This document shows positions 11,531-22,460 of a stretch of 64,000 nucleotides of DNA, one piece after another. A program made the position numbers and the translations under genes. Every line of letters begins with the position of its first letter. The first letter of the stretch is position 1. The stretch lies in contig BGZK01000752.1 of the NCBI GenBank assembly GCA_005406025.1, forward strand, positions 186,001-250,000, read 5' to 3'. This DNA comes from Eumeta japonica (lineage: Eukaryota > Arthropoda > Insecta > Lepidoptera > Psychidae). The notes beneath the pieces are model-generated. The model made no database searches and was not told the DNA's origin. It was given only the letters and a program-made list of their open reading frames with translations.

Positions 11531-14500
11531 ATGAAGCTGAGAAAAGTGTTAGTAACGTATTTCACTAAGAGGTATTGTAATTTTCTGTTAATGGAAAAAT
11601 TCTTAGAGTTGCTTCAGTTGTATACCCGGACGAAGTCGAAAATAAAAGCTAATTTTTTTTTCGAAAATTTCCAGTTCGCGCCTATAAAACATCACTAGAG
11701 TTTCAACTCAGTAGGATGAACATACCTACAATTATTATTTATTATATATTAGAAGCTGCGAAACATTAATATAATATTATATTGATGAAAATATATTCCT
11801 AAATATAATCCATTGCTTACGCATAGGTAAAAGCGATTGGTAGCGACACATGGTTTAGCAAGGCAGCGTTAGCAACGTAAGTGCCTGAAAATATACTTTT
11901 TTAACATTTGAATAAAAAGCACCGACTTTTCTCTACTTTCAATAAATTAAATATGCTTGAATTATTCTTTAAATTCTGTAAATTCTTTAAATGATAGTAA
12001 AAACAATACCAAAATTCGTTATGTTATTTAGAAGAATTAAGCAAACAAACGTCCAGACAGGCGCGGTTGTTAACTTTGTGTAATAATATTTGATGACAAC
12101 GATAAACCATATTAATAGAGATCTTTTATTAGAACTCTTTACAATTCACTAAAAGTAATGACATTTCAATTTGTTCCCAGTGGCATTGTCGAAGATGCAA
12201 AAGCGATTTCGCTTAAATAGGCGGTAGCTTGACGCGAGGTTACGGTAAAAAGATCACCCACGTGCCCATCTCGCGACAAGCCATTCGCTTGTAAGAACTA
12301 AGTCTGTTTCTCATATTCATGCGCCATTATCACTGCCAAAGAATTAGTATTATTTTAATGCAGATTTTTATATTGTTTTTATAAAAACTTTTTTCAAAAA
12401 GTTGCCCTACTCAATTTCTTTCTTTTTCTATTTAAAACTCGAGCAACAGATCTACATAACACAAGGACTACACTAAAAACTGGGCTTTAATCCAGCATTG
12501 TAGCCTGAAATAGGAAGTCAAAAAGTACCTTTTGATCTGCTGAATAGATCTATATATTTTGCAAACCTAGGAGCTAATAATATGAAACTATATTATAATG
12601 GTGTTGTTATATGTATTATATTTTACATTTGTTTATATTTATGTAGGGATTGGAAAACATTAAATAAAAGTTTCTCTATTTTGTGGTATCTGACAGAAAT
12701 TTAGAATTCATTCTAAAAGTTACATCAAGCGCTGCCATTTATTTCTGATAGTAAGTTTCAAAATTTTGAATCTTTTTTTACTCCTACATTAATTATGATC
12801 AAGATTTGTTTCTCCATAAAGATAATTTTGTGTCAACTAATTATTATTTTTGTGCGAACTATGTACGGCTTAAAAGATACGATAACACTGTACTTTGCGT
12901 CTTAACATTACAGGATTGTGAATTAAAAGCAAAATTGTTTAATTCTGCTTTGTTGATTGATAAGCGACCTACAACACGACCAGTTTAAATAATTACAACG
13001 CATAAAGGGTTTTATCATCCCAATACTGCTATTATTAATGAAACAATTTCACAGACAAAATGTTAAATAACAGTTATATTTAAGAGCGCTCCCACAGAAG
13101 CCTCCTCGATCTTACACCGTCGAGTGCTGTCAATGGCTAATTTAGTCCACGTAGCTGTATAACGGCGTCGCAATCACACCGTCCGGATTTTGCGCCTAGT
13201 TTGATAGCATTTTTAACTCTATAAGCTATTTGTTGTCTCGCAAAGTGAGATGTACGTCTCAATTTCAAACTATATACCGATCACGAAAGATTTATATAGA
13301 TTTTGTCTGTTTTGTCATTGTTTCGTTTTTCTCTTTTTAAATTGTAGCAAAAGCGTTTCGTTTTGCTGCTATTAAAACACCTGCATTATTCGATAATAAC
13401 TATAATGGTCGGTGTGTTTTTTTTTAAATAAAATGTAGAGCATCGTAAAGAGTCACTTTTATTTTTTTTTTGTGATTCTAATGTTGCGTTTCATTCTTGA
13501 ATTACGTGATTGACGACGCCATCGCTAACATGGACAAAAGTAAAGTCGTTTTTCCTTTAAATAAGAAGAAAATCATAGTTCAGATAAGCTGAACGGCTTG
13601 TCAACGTCAGACTGCAACGTCAAAATTCTCTATAAATCTTTTAATTATGCTTGTGTATCTTTTGAATCTTTTATAATTTAATGTAATTTCATTTAAGTTA
13701 AAAACTTATTAATCGAATATCCCGTGTTTCAAAACTCGGTACCTTCTGAGTCACAGCAAATGCGTTCCCGCGCACCGTCGGTCATAAAGATCTATATACA
13801 TCGATAATATGATTTAGGATCGCATTGATCCATTATTTTCTAGCGTTCACTATTCCTACAATTATATACCCGAAGTTTCCATGACTTGTTACAAAAAATT
13901 AAACAAAAAACAAATCTAGTAACATCAGCAGTAAGTTTCTCAACATAAAAGGCTAATTAAACATTAACAACAACAATACATAAATACTCATTGGGATATC
14001 GAATCATTGCATTTTTTTTTTGTTTTTAACATATGTTAAATTATTTGATCAAAATGTTGTACTCAATACCCATGTTTTAACTACAATTCATCATACGAAA
14101 GAGCGTATTAGTGAAGCTTGTTTTTTCGTTTAAGCTCGATACACGCTTTGAAAAGTGTATAAGTGCTGTGGAGAGACCGGCAACTCACGGCTTTTCGTCT
14201 ATTCGTTTTATTTCATTTGGTGTCGTATCTTTAAGAGATATTTTTTATTGAGGAAACGCGCCTTCTCCAAATTCTAGTTCTGAATAGACGTATGCCGAAT
14301 TCTTTCTTTAGAAATCGGTTTGGATTGCATCGTACATTGAATATGGTTAGTGATATTATATAATAGTAATATATTGCAAAAAGTACTAGGCCATAAATAG
14401 CTAAAATACAAAATGATACAATAATTTAATACGGAATTATTATAGAGTCGGATACTTTTTCTGTCTATTCCTCTATCATTTTTTTGTTTTTGATTTTGAC

Positions 14501-15039
14501 GTACGATTTCAACTTCACGCATGGTTATGTATATACCTGTTATAATTACAGGAAAAATGTCAAAGGGTCTTAAGTGAGTGTATACATTTTTTTTTACAAC
14601 AGGCCAGTGGCAGAATAACTTGATAGTTATCCCGCTGCATCTATCATCTTATAGATGATATAACATAAACATACATCATACATTTTACCAATAATTGTGT
14701 CTTTGACTATTGGGTCAAACGCAAGACTCGTATAACCCACATGTAAGTGGCAAATGCTTAAAAGTCTACATAAAACTATTTATGAGACGAAGGAACTCGT
14801 TGTGCTCAAAATAATGTGCCTATTGTATGTATGAATCCTTTCATTACGGAGATTCTACTTCTGATATTTAATTTATATCGCGTTTTAATATTTAATTTGA
14901 AACCGTTGAAAACATTTAAATTACTTGCGTATATACTATATGAGTCAATCTGAAAGTACTTAGAAAATCAAAAACTGAACAAACTAGCAAGTTATTTTCA
15001 TTGCTATTGTTTTTCAAAACAGTGTCTTTTGGGATCAAT
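11531..15039. other. Mostly AT-rich unassigned DNA
   Basis: No gene is supported. 12170-12310, 13085-13200 and 13720-13870 are more complex and contain TTTCGCTTAAATAGG, CACCGTCCGGATTTTGCG and TCATAAAGATC. They may be small single-copy regulatory segments. All frames here are short and lack motifs. Confidence 0.4.
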
Positions 15040-15955
15040 ACATCGCTGCATTCGATAGAAACACTGCCTACTCGCACTTAAGTGTCGTTTCGATGGTTTT
15101 TTCATATACAGCCACTGCTTCCGCAAACCATTTTTCTCGAATTTTCTCTTTTATTTTAGGAAATAAAAGAAAATGGCATGATGCGAGGTCCGCACTGTAG
15201 GGGGGGTGAGCCAGTATTTCTATACCTTTCGTCTCCATATAGTCAATCGTTTTTCTGGCACTATGCGGTGCGGCGTTGTCACCATGAAGGAAAATCTTAT
15301 TTCGGGGTTGTTTTTTCCAAACTTTTTCCAAAACAATAGGTAAACGTTGTTATTGTACCAGTCTACAGCGACTGTTTTATTATTTTTGAAAACAATTCTC
15401 GCATAATGACCTGTCGTTCCGAAGAGATAGGCTACCATCTTTGTTCCGACGCTTCGACCTCGTTTTACTATAATGGGCAACTTCTCGAAAAGAAACACCG
15501 ACACAGCAGACTGCCTTTTTGTTTTAGGATAATAACAGTAAATCCAGGTTTCGTGACCTGTAACTATATCGTACTGAGCATTTAAGTCACCACATATCTT
15601 TACATCATTTCGTAGCACCAATTAACACGACGGAGTTTTTGAGCTTCGGTCAAATTATGAAGTATCGACCGAGTACAAAACTTCCTAATCGCTAAATGTT
15701 AATGAAAGACTTTGTGCACTCAGCTCATATCAATATCTAAGCTTGTCGGAATTTGCTGATAGGTTTGTTAAAACCTTCTTGTTGGCTTAAATGGTAACGA
15801 TTTTCATAGAAAAATATAGTACAAAAATTTTTTCGCATTAAATTCATGTTTACGTTAAACAATTTTCCTTTTGCGGCCACATTATAAAAATGAATGACAG
15901 GCGAATGCGAGGTATATAATGAGGTTGGCAAGAGTTGCATTTTTAAAACTGAAAT
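15040..15955 (-). pseudogene. Mariner transposase pseudogene, family B copy 2
   Basis: Reading leftwards, NLMRKNFCTIFFYENRYHLS (about 15870-15810) is the N-terminal start. VTGHETWIYCYYPKTKRQS (about 15560-15510) holds the first catalytic block with Asp changed to His. HGDNAAPHSARKTIDYMETK (about 15285-15230) keeps the second Asp. LAHPPYSADLASCHFLLFPK (about 15220-15160) has the third Asp changed to His. The C-terminus is VYEKTIETTLKCE. Frames break at about 15300-15330 and elsewhere. With two catalytic residues lost it cannot be active. The leader AAAAATGCAACTCTTGCCAAC matches copy 1. Confidence 0.92.
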
Positions 15956-16339
15956 GTTTTTATTATTATTTTACTGTTTCTAATTGGCCAGTTCTAAAAG
16001 CTTTAAGTGTTTTGAATATCGTTTCTAACATCCCCTATAATTTCATTAATATTTTGGACTATTAATTTGACATCAGGTTGTATTACGGAACCGATTTGTA
16101 GACAGGCCCGTTTGTTTAGAGCAAATTAGTATTAAAATAAGCCATATTAATTACGAGAACTTAAAACGTAATTATACGCAGTCGTAAAATAAACATTAAG
16201 CGGCTCTACAATAATGGAACGCGCCACCGCCAAGCGAATAATGAATGTGTCCTACGACGAGTGACACTCGAATATCTTCTGTGTGTATACATACATACAC
16301 ACAAACATACATACACAGTATATAGAGATACATAAAAAA
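15956..16339. other. AT-rich unassigned DNA
   Basis: It holds a short ATACATAC/ACACAAAC stretch near 16285-16320 and no gene. The 61-codon minus frame at 16196-16381 carries a YVCVYVCI run that comes from this simple sequence. Confidence 0.5.
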
Positions 16340-16640
16340 GGGCTTAGTAAGCATTTTCCGGCCGTCGCCGCGGTCCCGCACTGCGCCGTCGCCGAGCGCT
16401 GGTGAGATTCAGAAAACGAATTATGTAGATAAAGCGAAATTCAATAAATAAAAGGTGCGGCGGGCGGATGCTAGGTGTTATCGGGCGCTGATGCGAGAGG
16501 CGATGACAAAGTGATGATGTTCATTAGGGCGGGCGGCGGGCGGCGGGCGCGGGAGGGCGCGGGCGCGGGCGGCGGGCGCGGTGTTATGAGAACGCCGGCT
16601 TGATGGCGCGCCGCCCGCGGTTGAATAAATAAATGAACGA
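16340..16640. promoter_or_regulatory. GC-rich island, candidate enhancer or promoter
   Basis: A GC-rich block with CCGGCCGTCGCCGCGG near 16359, a donor-like GCTGGTGAGAT near 16398 and unique-looking sequence at 16430-16520 (ATAAAGCGAAATTC, TGATGATGTTCATTA). The G-run tract at 16527-16581 is listed separately. It is inferred to be cis-regulatory because it is GC-rich, non-repetitive and lacks an ORF. Confidence 0.35.
16527..16581 (+). other. G-quadruplex-capable tract
   Basis: Nine runs of at least three G separated by one to four bases (GGGCGGGCGGCGGGCGGCGGG and so on). This satisfies the usual intramolecular G4 pattern on the plus strand. Confidence 0.75.
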
Positions 16641-17300
16641 AACCACTTGGAAACGTTTTTATGGTCTGTAATAGCGGCTTTTCACTCTCTCCTTTCTTTT
16701 ACATCCGACCGCGTTATTAGGTTTTAAAATTATTCGTTTTCTTTCTGCTACGCGCGGGCTGTTTCGGCGTGTAAACTACCTGTGCTTTAATTTAGAAGGA
16801 AAATGTTCAGGAGGGAATTAAACGGTGAATATTTCTTTTGTACATTCGTCGGGGTTTATATTTTTTAGGCTTAATTGAAAACTCTAGAAACGACATGCAT
16901 TCTGAAATTTCGCACTAAAACGAAAACGTTTAATAATTATTGATATTTATTTAAATAAAACTTGATGATATTATTCGATATAAGAAATGTTATTGTAAAA
17001 CGTGAATTATATTTCTAGTTTTACACCTTAAATTACTTAGATGTAAAATATATAGAGCTTTTACGTTGTAGCGATAATCGAGATAATTTGATTTTTTCTA
17101 TAAATTCATTGTTGGAGGGAACTTAGCAGTTATCTTTTTGACAGTTAATTTTTTTATGTAGCTTTTTGTTTAATGGTGTGCGCAATTTTCGCTGTATATT
17201 AAAATTTCGCTTTATATTAAAACGCGACTAAAGATTTTTTTTTGATGTGACGTATATATACGTGCGTTGACTGGGGTAAAAAAGACGTCTCAATATTTAG
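16641..17300. other. AT-rich unassigned DNA
   Basis: No gene. 16641-16760 is moderately complex and grades into the GC-rich island; the rest is AT-rich. Confidence 0.45.
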
Positions 17301-17448
17301 GAGATGCTTGGTTTTGGCCTATACCTTCTGCGTCTAGCGCTGTGCGCAGGTAGAGGGGATAACAATTTTACGAGAAGTAATACCAAGCGTCTCGCACTTC
17401 GGAGACGCTTAGTTTTGACCAACGCCGTATGCGTCTAACCGTGTGTTT
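17301..17448. repeat. Direct repeat forming nested hairpins
   Basis: Segments 17301-17347 and 17402-17448 are related (GAGATGCTTGGTTTTGGCC and GAGACGCTTAGTTTTGACC), at about three quarters identity by eye. Between them ACCAAGCGTCTC at 17382-17393 pairs with the left copy (11 of 12) and with the right copy (AAGCGTCTC with GAGACGCTT, 9 of 9). The block can therefore switch between a long and a short hairpin. Confidence 0.65.
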
Positions 17449-18240
17449 CCTCCTATAATGAATCTTTTCATAACAATAAATAGTGATTTCTATTTTTGAA
17501 CTTACATTCATTCATTTTTTACAAATTTCCAAAATGGATGATAGTGAATATTACATCCAAAGTGTACGTTCCATATTTTAGCTATCATCGACCAATTGTA
17601 ACTTTCATAGAATCAAAGGGTAGTGTCTACGAGAAACAAACTCTAGGGTTACTGTGACAGATTTAAATGATGAAGTGTAATATTAAATGTAGTTAATGAA
17701 AATCATGAGCTTCTTCTTTTCATTAGCAACATCTGCTGTCCTCATCTTATTACATTTATAATAATAATAATACAGTGTACAACAGTTTTGATGTTTCACA
17801 TCTACCGGGTGTCCCCTGACGCACTCATTTTTTTTTCATTCACGTTTTATACGGCGTTCTAAAAGAAGTCCTAAACTCCGTATATACCCCAGGACCGCAG
17901 CCGTGTTTGCCCAAGAACCCTTGCACAGCCTAAGGCGGCCCTGGGCATAACCCTTATTTGCTTTTATATATCTATGTATATATATTTCGTTGTCGAATAA
18001 TACATATAACGATGCCGAAGTTCATTATATATATTTAATCAACTTCGATATCGTTTGATCGAACCCGCTCCGACGGTCAAATGGTAAACAGAAGTATATT
18101 TAGATATATACATGTATAGGAACAGTTATGACTTCGAGTTGAATTGTGGGCTACAACATCCGATTACATCGTTTGTGGTTTTTCAGAGGGAATAGACATA
18201 CACTTATATAAAAAAAATATACAGTCTTATGAAATCTATG
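17449..18240. other. Unassigned DNA
   Basis: No gene. 17810-17945 (CTACCGGGTGTCCCCTGACG, GCCTAAGGCGGCCCTGGGC) is more GC-rich and may be an old repeat that I cannot name. Confidence 0.4.
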
Positions 18241-18280
18241 CTAAGTTGTTTTCATATAGAGATATATGAAAATAACTTAG
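18241..18280. repeat. Hairpin, 18-bp arms, 4-base loop
   Basis: CTAAGTTGTTTTCATATA at 18241-18258 pairs with 18263-18280 at 17 of 18 positions around GAGA. Weaker pairing continues a few bases outward. Confidence 0.8.
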
Positions 18281-18535
18281 TATATATATATATATTTATA
18301 ACAATTTCTATATACAATTACAGATAATACATTGCCACACTAATTAATATCGAATAATATTATACCGCAAACCAACAGCCTCGACTGCCCGCGTCGCCGC
18401 CGCACATCAGCTCAGTCCAAGCATTCCTGTGTACATTTGAATTACCCGAGTTCGCTCATACGCTATGTTTCTCTCTAACATATGTATGTTTTCATGATCA
18501 AGGTTTTTTTTTATGTAGTTTTGCAAAATTGTGTC
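18281..18535. other. Unassigned DNA
   Basis: A TA-rich run, then a short GC-richer patch (GACTGCCCGCGTCGCCGCCG near 18383), with no gene. Confidence 0.4.
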
Positions 18536-18690
18536 GAATTTAGAACCGAAATTAAAAAGGGGCCCGGGGTCAAAACCAAATGTTAAACGGCATTTAGAAG
18601 CAAGAGGTGACCGAGATTGAAATCAGGAACTGAACTGCACCCGAATTAAAAAGGGGAACTAGATCGAGATTGACAGCAAGATCATTCAAT
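18536..18690 (+). repeat. Quasi-periodic GATCGG repeat, copy d (fragment)
   Basis: Contains AGAACCGAAATTAAAAAGG, GACCGAGATTGAAATCAGGA and AACTAGATCGAGATTGACAG. It shares the word structure of copies a and h, without a clear terminus. Confidence 0.45.
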
Positions 18691-18929
18691 ATAAAGTATA
18701 AAGAAACACATTCTACGTCCATGCGGTGTTGCTTAAAAATGAAATCAGAGTTAATTTTTTTTTTCTAAAAAAACAAAATACAAAATATCGGGACTTTGGA
18801 GATTCACTCTTGTTCGGTATTTTGATTTTCACGTCGGAGACATCACTAAAATTTTCTAAATATAGATACCTTAATGAGGCTCATTCCCGTAACAAAGGCG
18901 GGCGAATAAAAAGCGCGACGCGCTTCTTG

Positions 18930-19360
18930 GCGATACCATAAGAGTCTCTCGCTCATTGTCAAAGCTACGAGTATATTTAAATTACAAAAGCCGCTTCAGG
19001 AATCCGCGGAGACTTTCGAGTTTCTATTAATTAAGTGGAGGGTAGTCAGGTGGTGGGAAACAATGGCGAATGGATAGTCCCCAATTAAGGCCCACGGCGG
19101 GAGCCCCGGGCCCGGGGGCCTCTCGTGTTAGAAGTCCACCGCTTCTTATTAGAATCCGCACTCGCTAAGATATCAAAGCGGCCGGCGCCCCACCCACCAG
19201 CCCGGCCGGCAGAATAGGTCTAATGAATGTTCAACATTATCGGAAAGGGCTCTCATTAACTCCTGTGATTCGATATAGTCTAATAACTTTCGTGGGGCTT
19301 AATTGTTTGACGAGATTAAGCAAATTGAAATCTGATACGACCGCTGAGAGGAGCGTTCGC
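18930..19360. promoter_or_regulatory. Complex GC-rich block with homeodomain-type sites
   Basis: Non-repetitive sequence combining GC-rich words (CCCCGGGCCCGGGGGCC near 19101, GGCCGGCGCCCC near 19180) with ATTA/TAAT cores (TTAATTAAGTGG, CCCAATTAAGG, CATTAACTCC). No usable ORF. It has the look of conserved non-coding DNA of a developmental locus; this is inference. Confidence 0.4.
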
Positions 19361-20339
19361 TACTGAACGCTCAACCGTTTAAGCTCCGTTTCTTTTCGCG
19401 TTGACGATTCGATCCCGTGATGTAAATTGTTCCCTATCATTCTTTGTGAGAGGTTGATACTGGAAAATATTCTATATTCAATCGAGATGAATGTGGACAA
19501 CGCACTGGACGAAGAATCCAAACGAAGAATCCAGACGAAGAATTGGATCGACTTGTCTCTGCATCGATGTTGAAAACGTCTTGTAGCACGAGGCGCACAA
19601 TTCAAAATAATGTTTTACCAAGAAAATCGTTTTATATTTCTATTTAGTGTAAAACAATATATATAATAATAGTTTGTTGAGTTGTTTTTTTTATGAAAAC
19701 GTTTTTTAAACAATCTTTTAGTTTTCTATGTAAAATAGGGTGGTTGTGTACTCTCCTCGCGAACGCGATTCGCACTTGCCCAACTTTTCTTTCATTAACA
19801 CAAAATGTTTGCTAGCGAGACCTTCCCGAGAGCGATTTAAATGCCTCCTTCGTCTCAGAGATTACAAGATAAAATATTCTATGAAGAAAATAAAGTTAAT
19901 AAGTCATTGTTACAAGCAAGTCTGCAAGTACTAATTTTCTGACATACAGTCAATTTTAAGTAAGCGCGAAGTACGTTAGTAGTTGCTACCTCTTTAAACT
20001 TATGTTTTAATTTTTAATTACGCTAAAACTTCAGTTAAGTTCATGTCGATGTTTTTGTTACTGGAGTACAATGCCTTTATAACTTTTTGTAATGATTACA
20101 TTCGTAATCTCATGTTTAATCGGATGGAACAGAACGTGCAGTTTGCCACTCCGATCTGCAATCCATTAGCGATAGAACCACAAGGCGATTATACAGCTTA
20201 AATCGGCTATGCACTAAACGGATACAAATCGGGCCGACACTTCGATAGAAAATGAGCTAACACAGAAAAAATATAAAGATTAATTTGTATTATACACTTT
20301 ATTCGACAAGTTTAAATTTCTCGAGAACCCTCGAGAACC
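19361..20339. other. Unassigned DNA
   Basis: Near 19515-19545 an AGAATCCAAACGAAGAATCC tandem duplication is visible. Frames of 81 and 64 codons have no motif. No gene is supported. Confidence 0.4.
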
Positions 20340-20680
20340 ATACGAACTACAAACGATGGCTTCCACGTGCCTCTACGACTCATGCAGTATTCATGGCTCC
20401 GCCTGTTTGTGTAGGCGTGTACGTACACGGAATCGCAACGTCTATCGCAGTTCATAGTTCACACGCGATACCGTGGATGAAATTGTTTGCCCGATAATTA
20501 TGTGCACAGGCCCGTGTGCCCGACGTGCGAACCAATTACCCGTGTTAATTACACGGAATGGGGTCTCCTAAGGTCGCGGCGGTACAGTTCGACTCGCGAA
20601 AATATTTCGCGCCGTATTTTGATTAAAATTTAATTGAATTAATCGCAGTTAATTTTCGCGCAAAGTTCATTTTGACGTCT
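20340..20680. promoter_or_regulatory. Complex block, candidate cis-regulatory DNA
   Basis: Mixed GC-rich and ATTA-rich unique sequence (CCAATTACCCGTGTTAATTA near 20532, AAAATTTAATTGAATTAATC near 20625, CGCGAAAATATTTCGCGCC near 20596, which is itself a hairpin). There is no coding signature. The clustering of homeodomain-type cores with CpG words resembles the 18.9-kb and 38.1-kb blocks. Confidence 0.35.
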
Positions 20681-22029
20681 TTTTTTCCTCCGTCGCTGAA
20701 TGATTTTTATGGAGGGATCTTTTGTTACAGTGACTAGAAGAGTCAACATTGTTGACGCGTTATACTCTGTTAAAGATTTGTATTATTAATGATTTGTATT
20801 ATAAAATATTGACAGTGTCCACGCTCACGTTGACGGAGATTCGTCAAAGAATTGTTTTACTATATATTTTTTTGCATTCTGTCGGTCTAGACAACATACA
20901 TATGTTATGTAAATTGAAAGGTTATAAACGTATTCAGTTTTTATCTGAGTTTCAATATTGAGTTTAAATGTTTAGATTTTGGAATTATTTGCTGTGCCAT
21001 TTGAAAGTATCTAATGCATCCAATATAGAATGAATTCCGATTACAGGAATAGGTTTGTTTTTACCGCTTGCAAATGTCGAGGAACGTTCGTACGTAAACA
21101 AAATCTAGAAAAATCAATTTACAGAAATGTTACCAATCTACTATCGGATGCTCGTTGATAAAATTGTTTTTTTAGTCACTAGTCGCTATATTTGATTTAA
21201 GATATGTCAAGACGCTGGCTATAAACTTGAACGTCTACCGGAAAATTCACGCCCTGTTATGCTTTCAGTACCGGACTCATGAAAACGACACTTTACTTGG
21301 AGTCGGCATCTCGCAGTCAAATATAAATGTGTTAATTTTATTGCTTTTTTTTTTTTTTGGTTGGGAATTTCGATTAAATTCATAATTTGCGATGAAAATA
21401 ATGCAGTAAATAATAGACTATTAATATTGCTAACGGTTTCTCTGTTATTTGAATGATGGACTTCAAAATCAGCTTTTACGTTACAGTATCATAGGGCCAT
21501 ATCAGGGACTTCTGTAAAGTAAAAGTTATTGCTTTCGGTTCGTCATTATTTCTTTCCTTATTTGCCAGCTTTGTATCATACGGTATTATAGAAAGATTGT
21601 GCGAAATTCAGATTAAATTTACAGTCATATGCATTTAAGTTTCTGAGAAATGTAAATCGTCATAGGTATTATAATAAATAAGCTTGTAGACACTACTTCA
21701 GCTCAAAGGTAATTTTCATTAGTCTCCAAGCGTAACTAACAAAAACGTGTTGAATTTGTCCGTCACCCTCGGTAAGCCTAATAACAGGCACAAAATAAAT
21801 TTGAATATTTTTTCAGATGCGGCAGATTCATTCCGCGAATTTGAGTCGTCTGGTTTTTTGGTCGACATTCCACCCCCCTGAATATTAATGCGAGATCGAG
21901 GGAAAATAATAATAAATGGGACCCGTACACTTCTGTATATTCAAATTTAAATAAAATAAATGTCTAAAAATCGGTATTACCTTCCGATATATTACTTTTA
22001 AAAACGTTCGCCAAGGCTATCTCGTTTCG
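20681..22029. other. AT-rich unassigned DNA
   Basis: A long T run lies at about 21343-21358. No gene or recognised repeat. Confidence 0.45.
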
Positions 22030-22460
22030 CTTCTCCATCTTAATTGGCTTCGTTTAATCGTGATCTCAATAACATGGATCTTAGCCCGAGCGTCTCACAG
22101 GTGGCGCGAGTGTTGCTCGTAAGACACGAAACTCGAATAAGGTATGTGATTTATTATAATAATCTTATAGTTTGAAACTACAAAGTCAGATTATCTGCAA
22201 TGTACCTCGCGGGACAAGAAAGTGAGGCTTTGAGAAGGATTAGTGCATGCTTTTGTAAGGCTTACACGTGAAAGAACTCTCATCTCCTTCCTGTGAAAGG
22301 AGATGGCATTTTCCACGGCACGCGAGAGAAAAGCGCCTCTTCCGGCCATTTGTGACGCACACAGAATCCTCAAGTAGGCGGATGCACGGGACTGCACGGG
22401 ACATGCGAGATTGCGATCCTGATGTGTCCTTGCAGATTTACCCTCTTTGTTTTTGAAGGC
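22030..22460. promoter_or_regulatory. Complex GC-richer block
   Basis: Unique-looking sequence with CATCTTAATTGGCTTCG and CACAGGTGGCGCGAG, and a 9-bp hairpin at 22281-22305 (CATCTCCTT/AAGGAGATG). A 102-codon minus frame crosses it but shows no domain. Regulatory DNA or an unrecognised exon are both possible. Confidence 0.3.
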
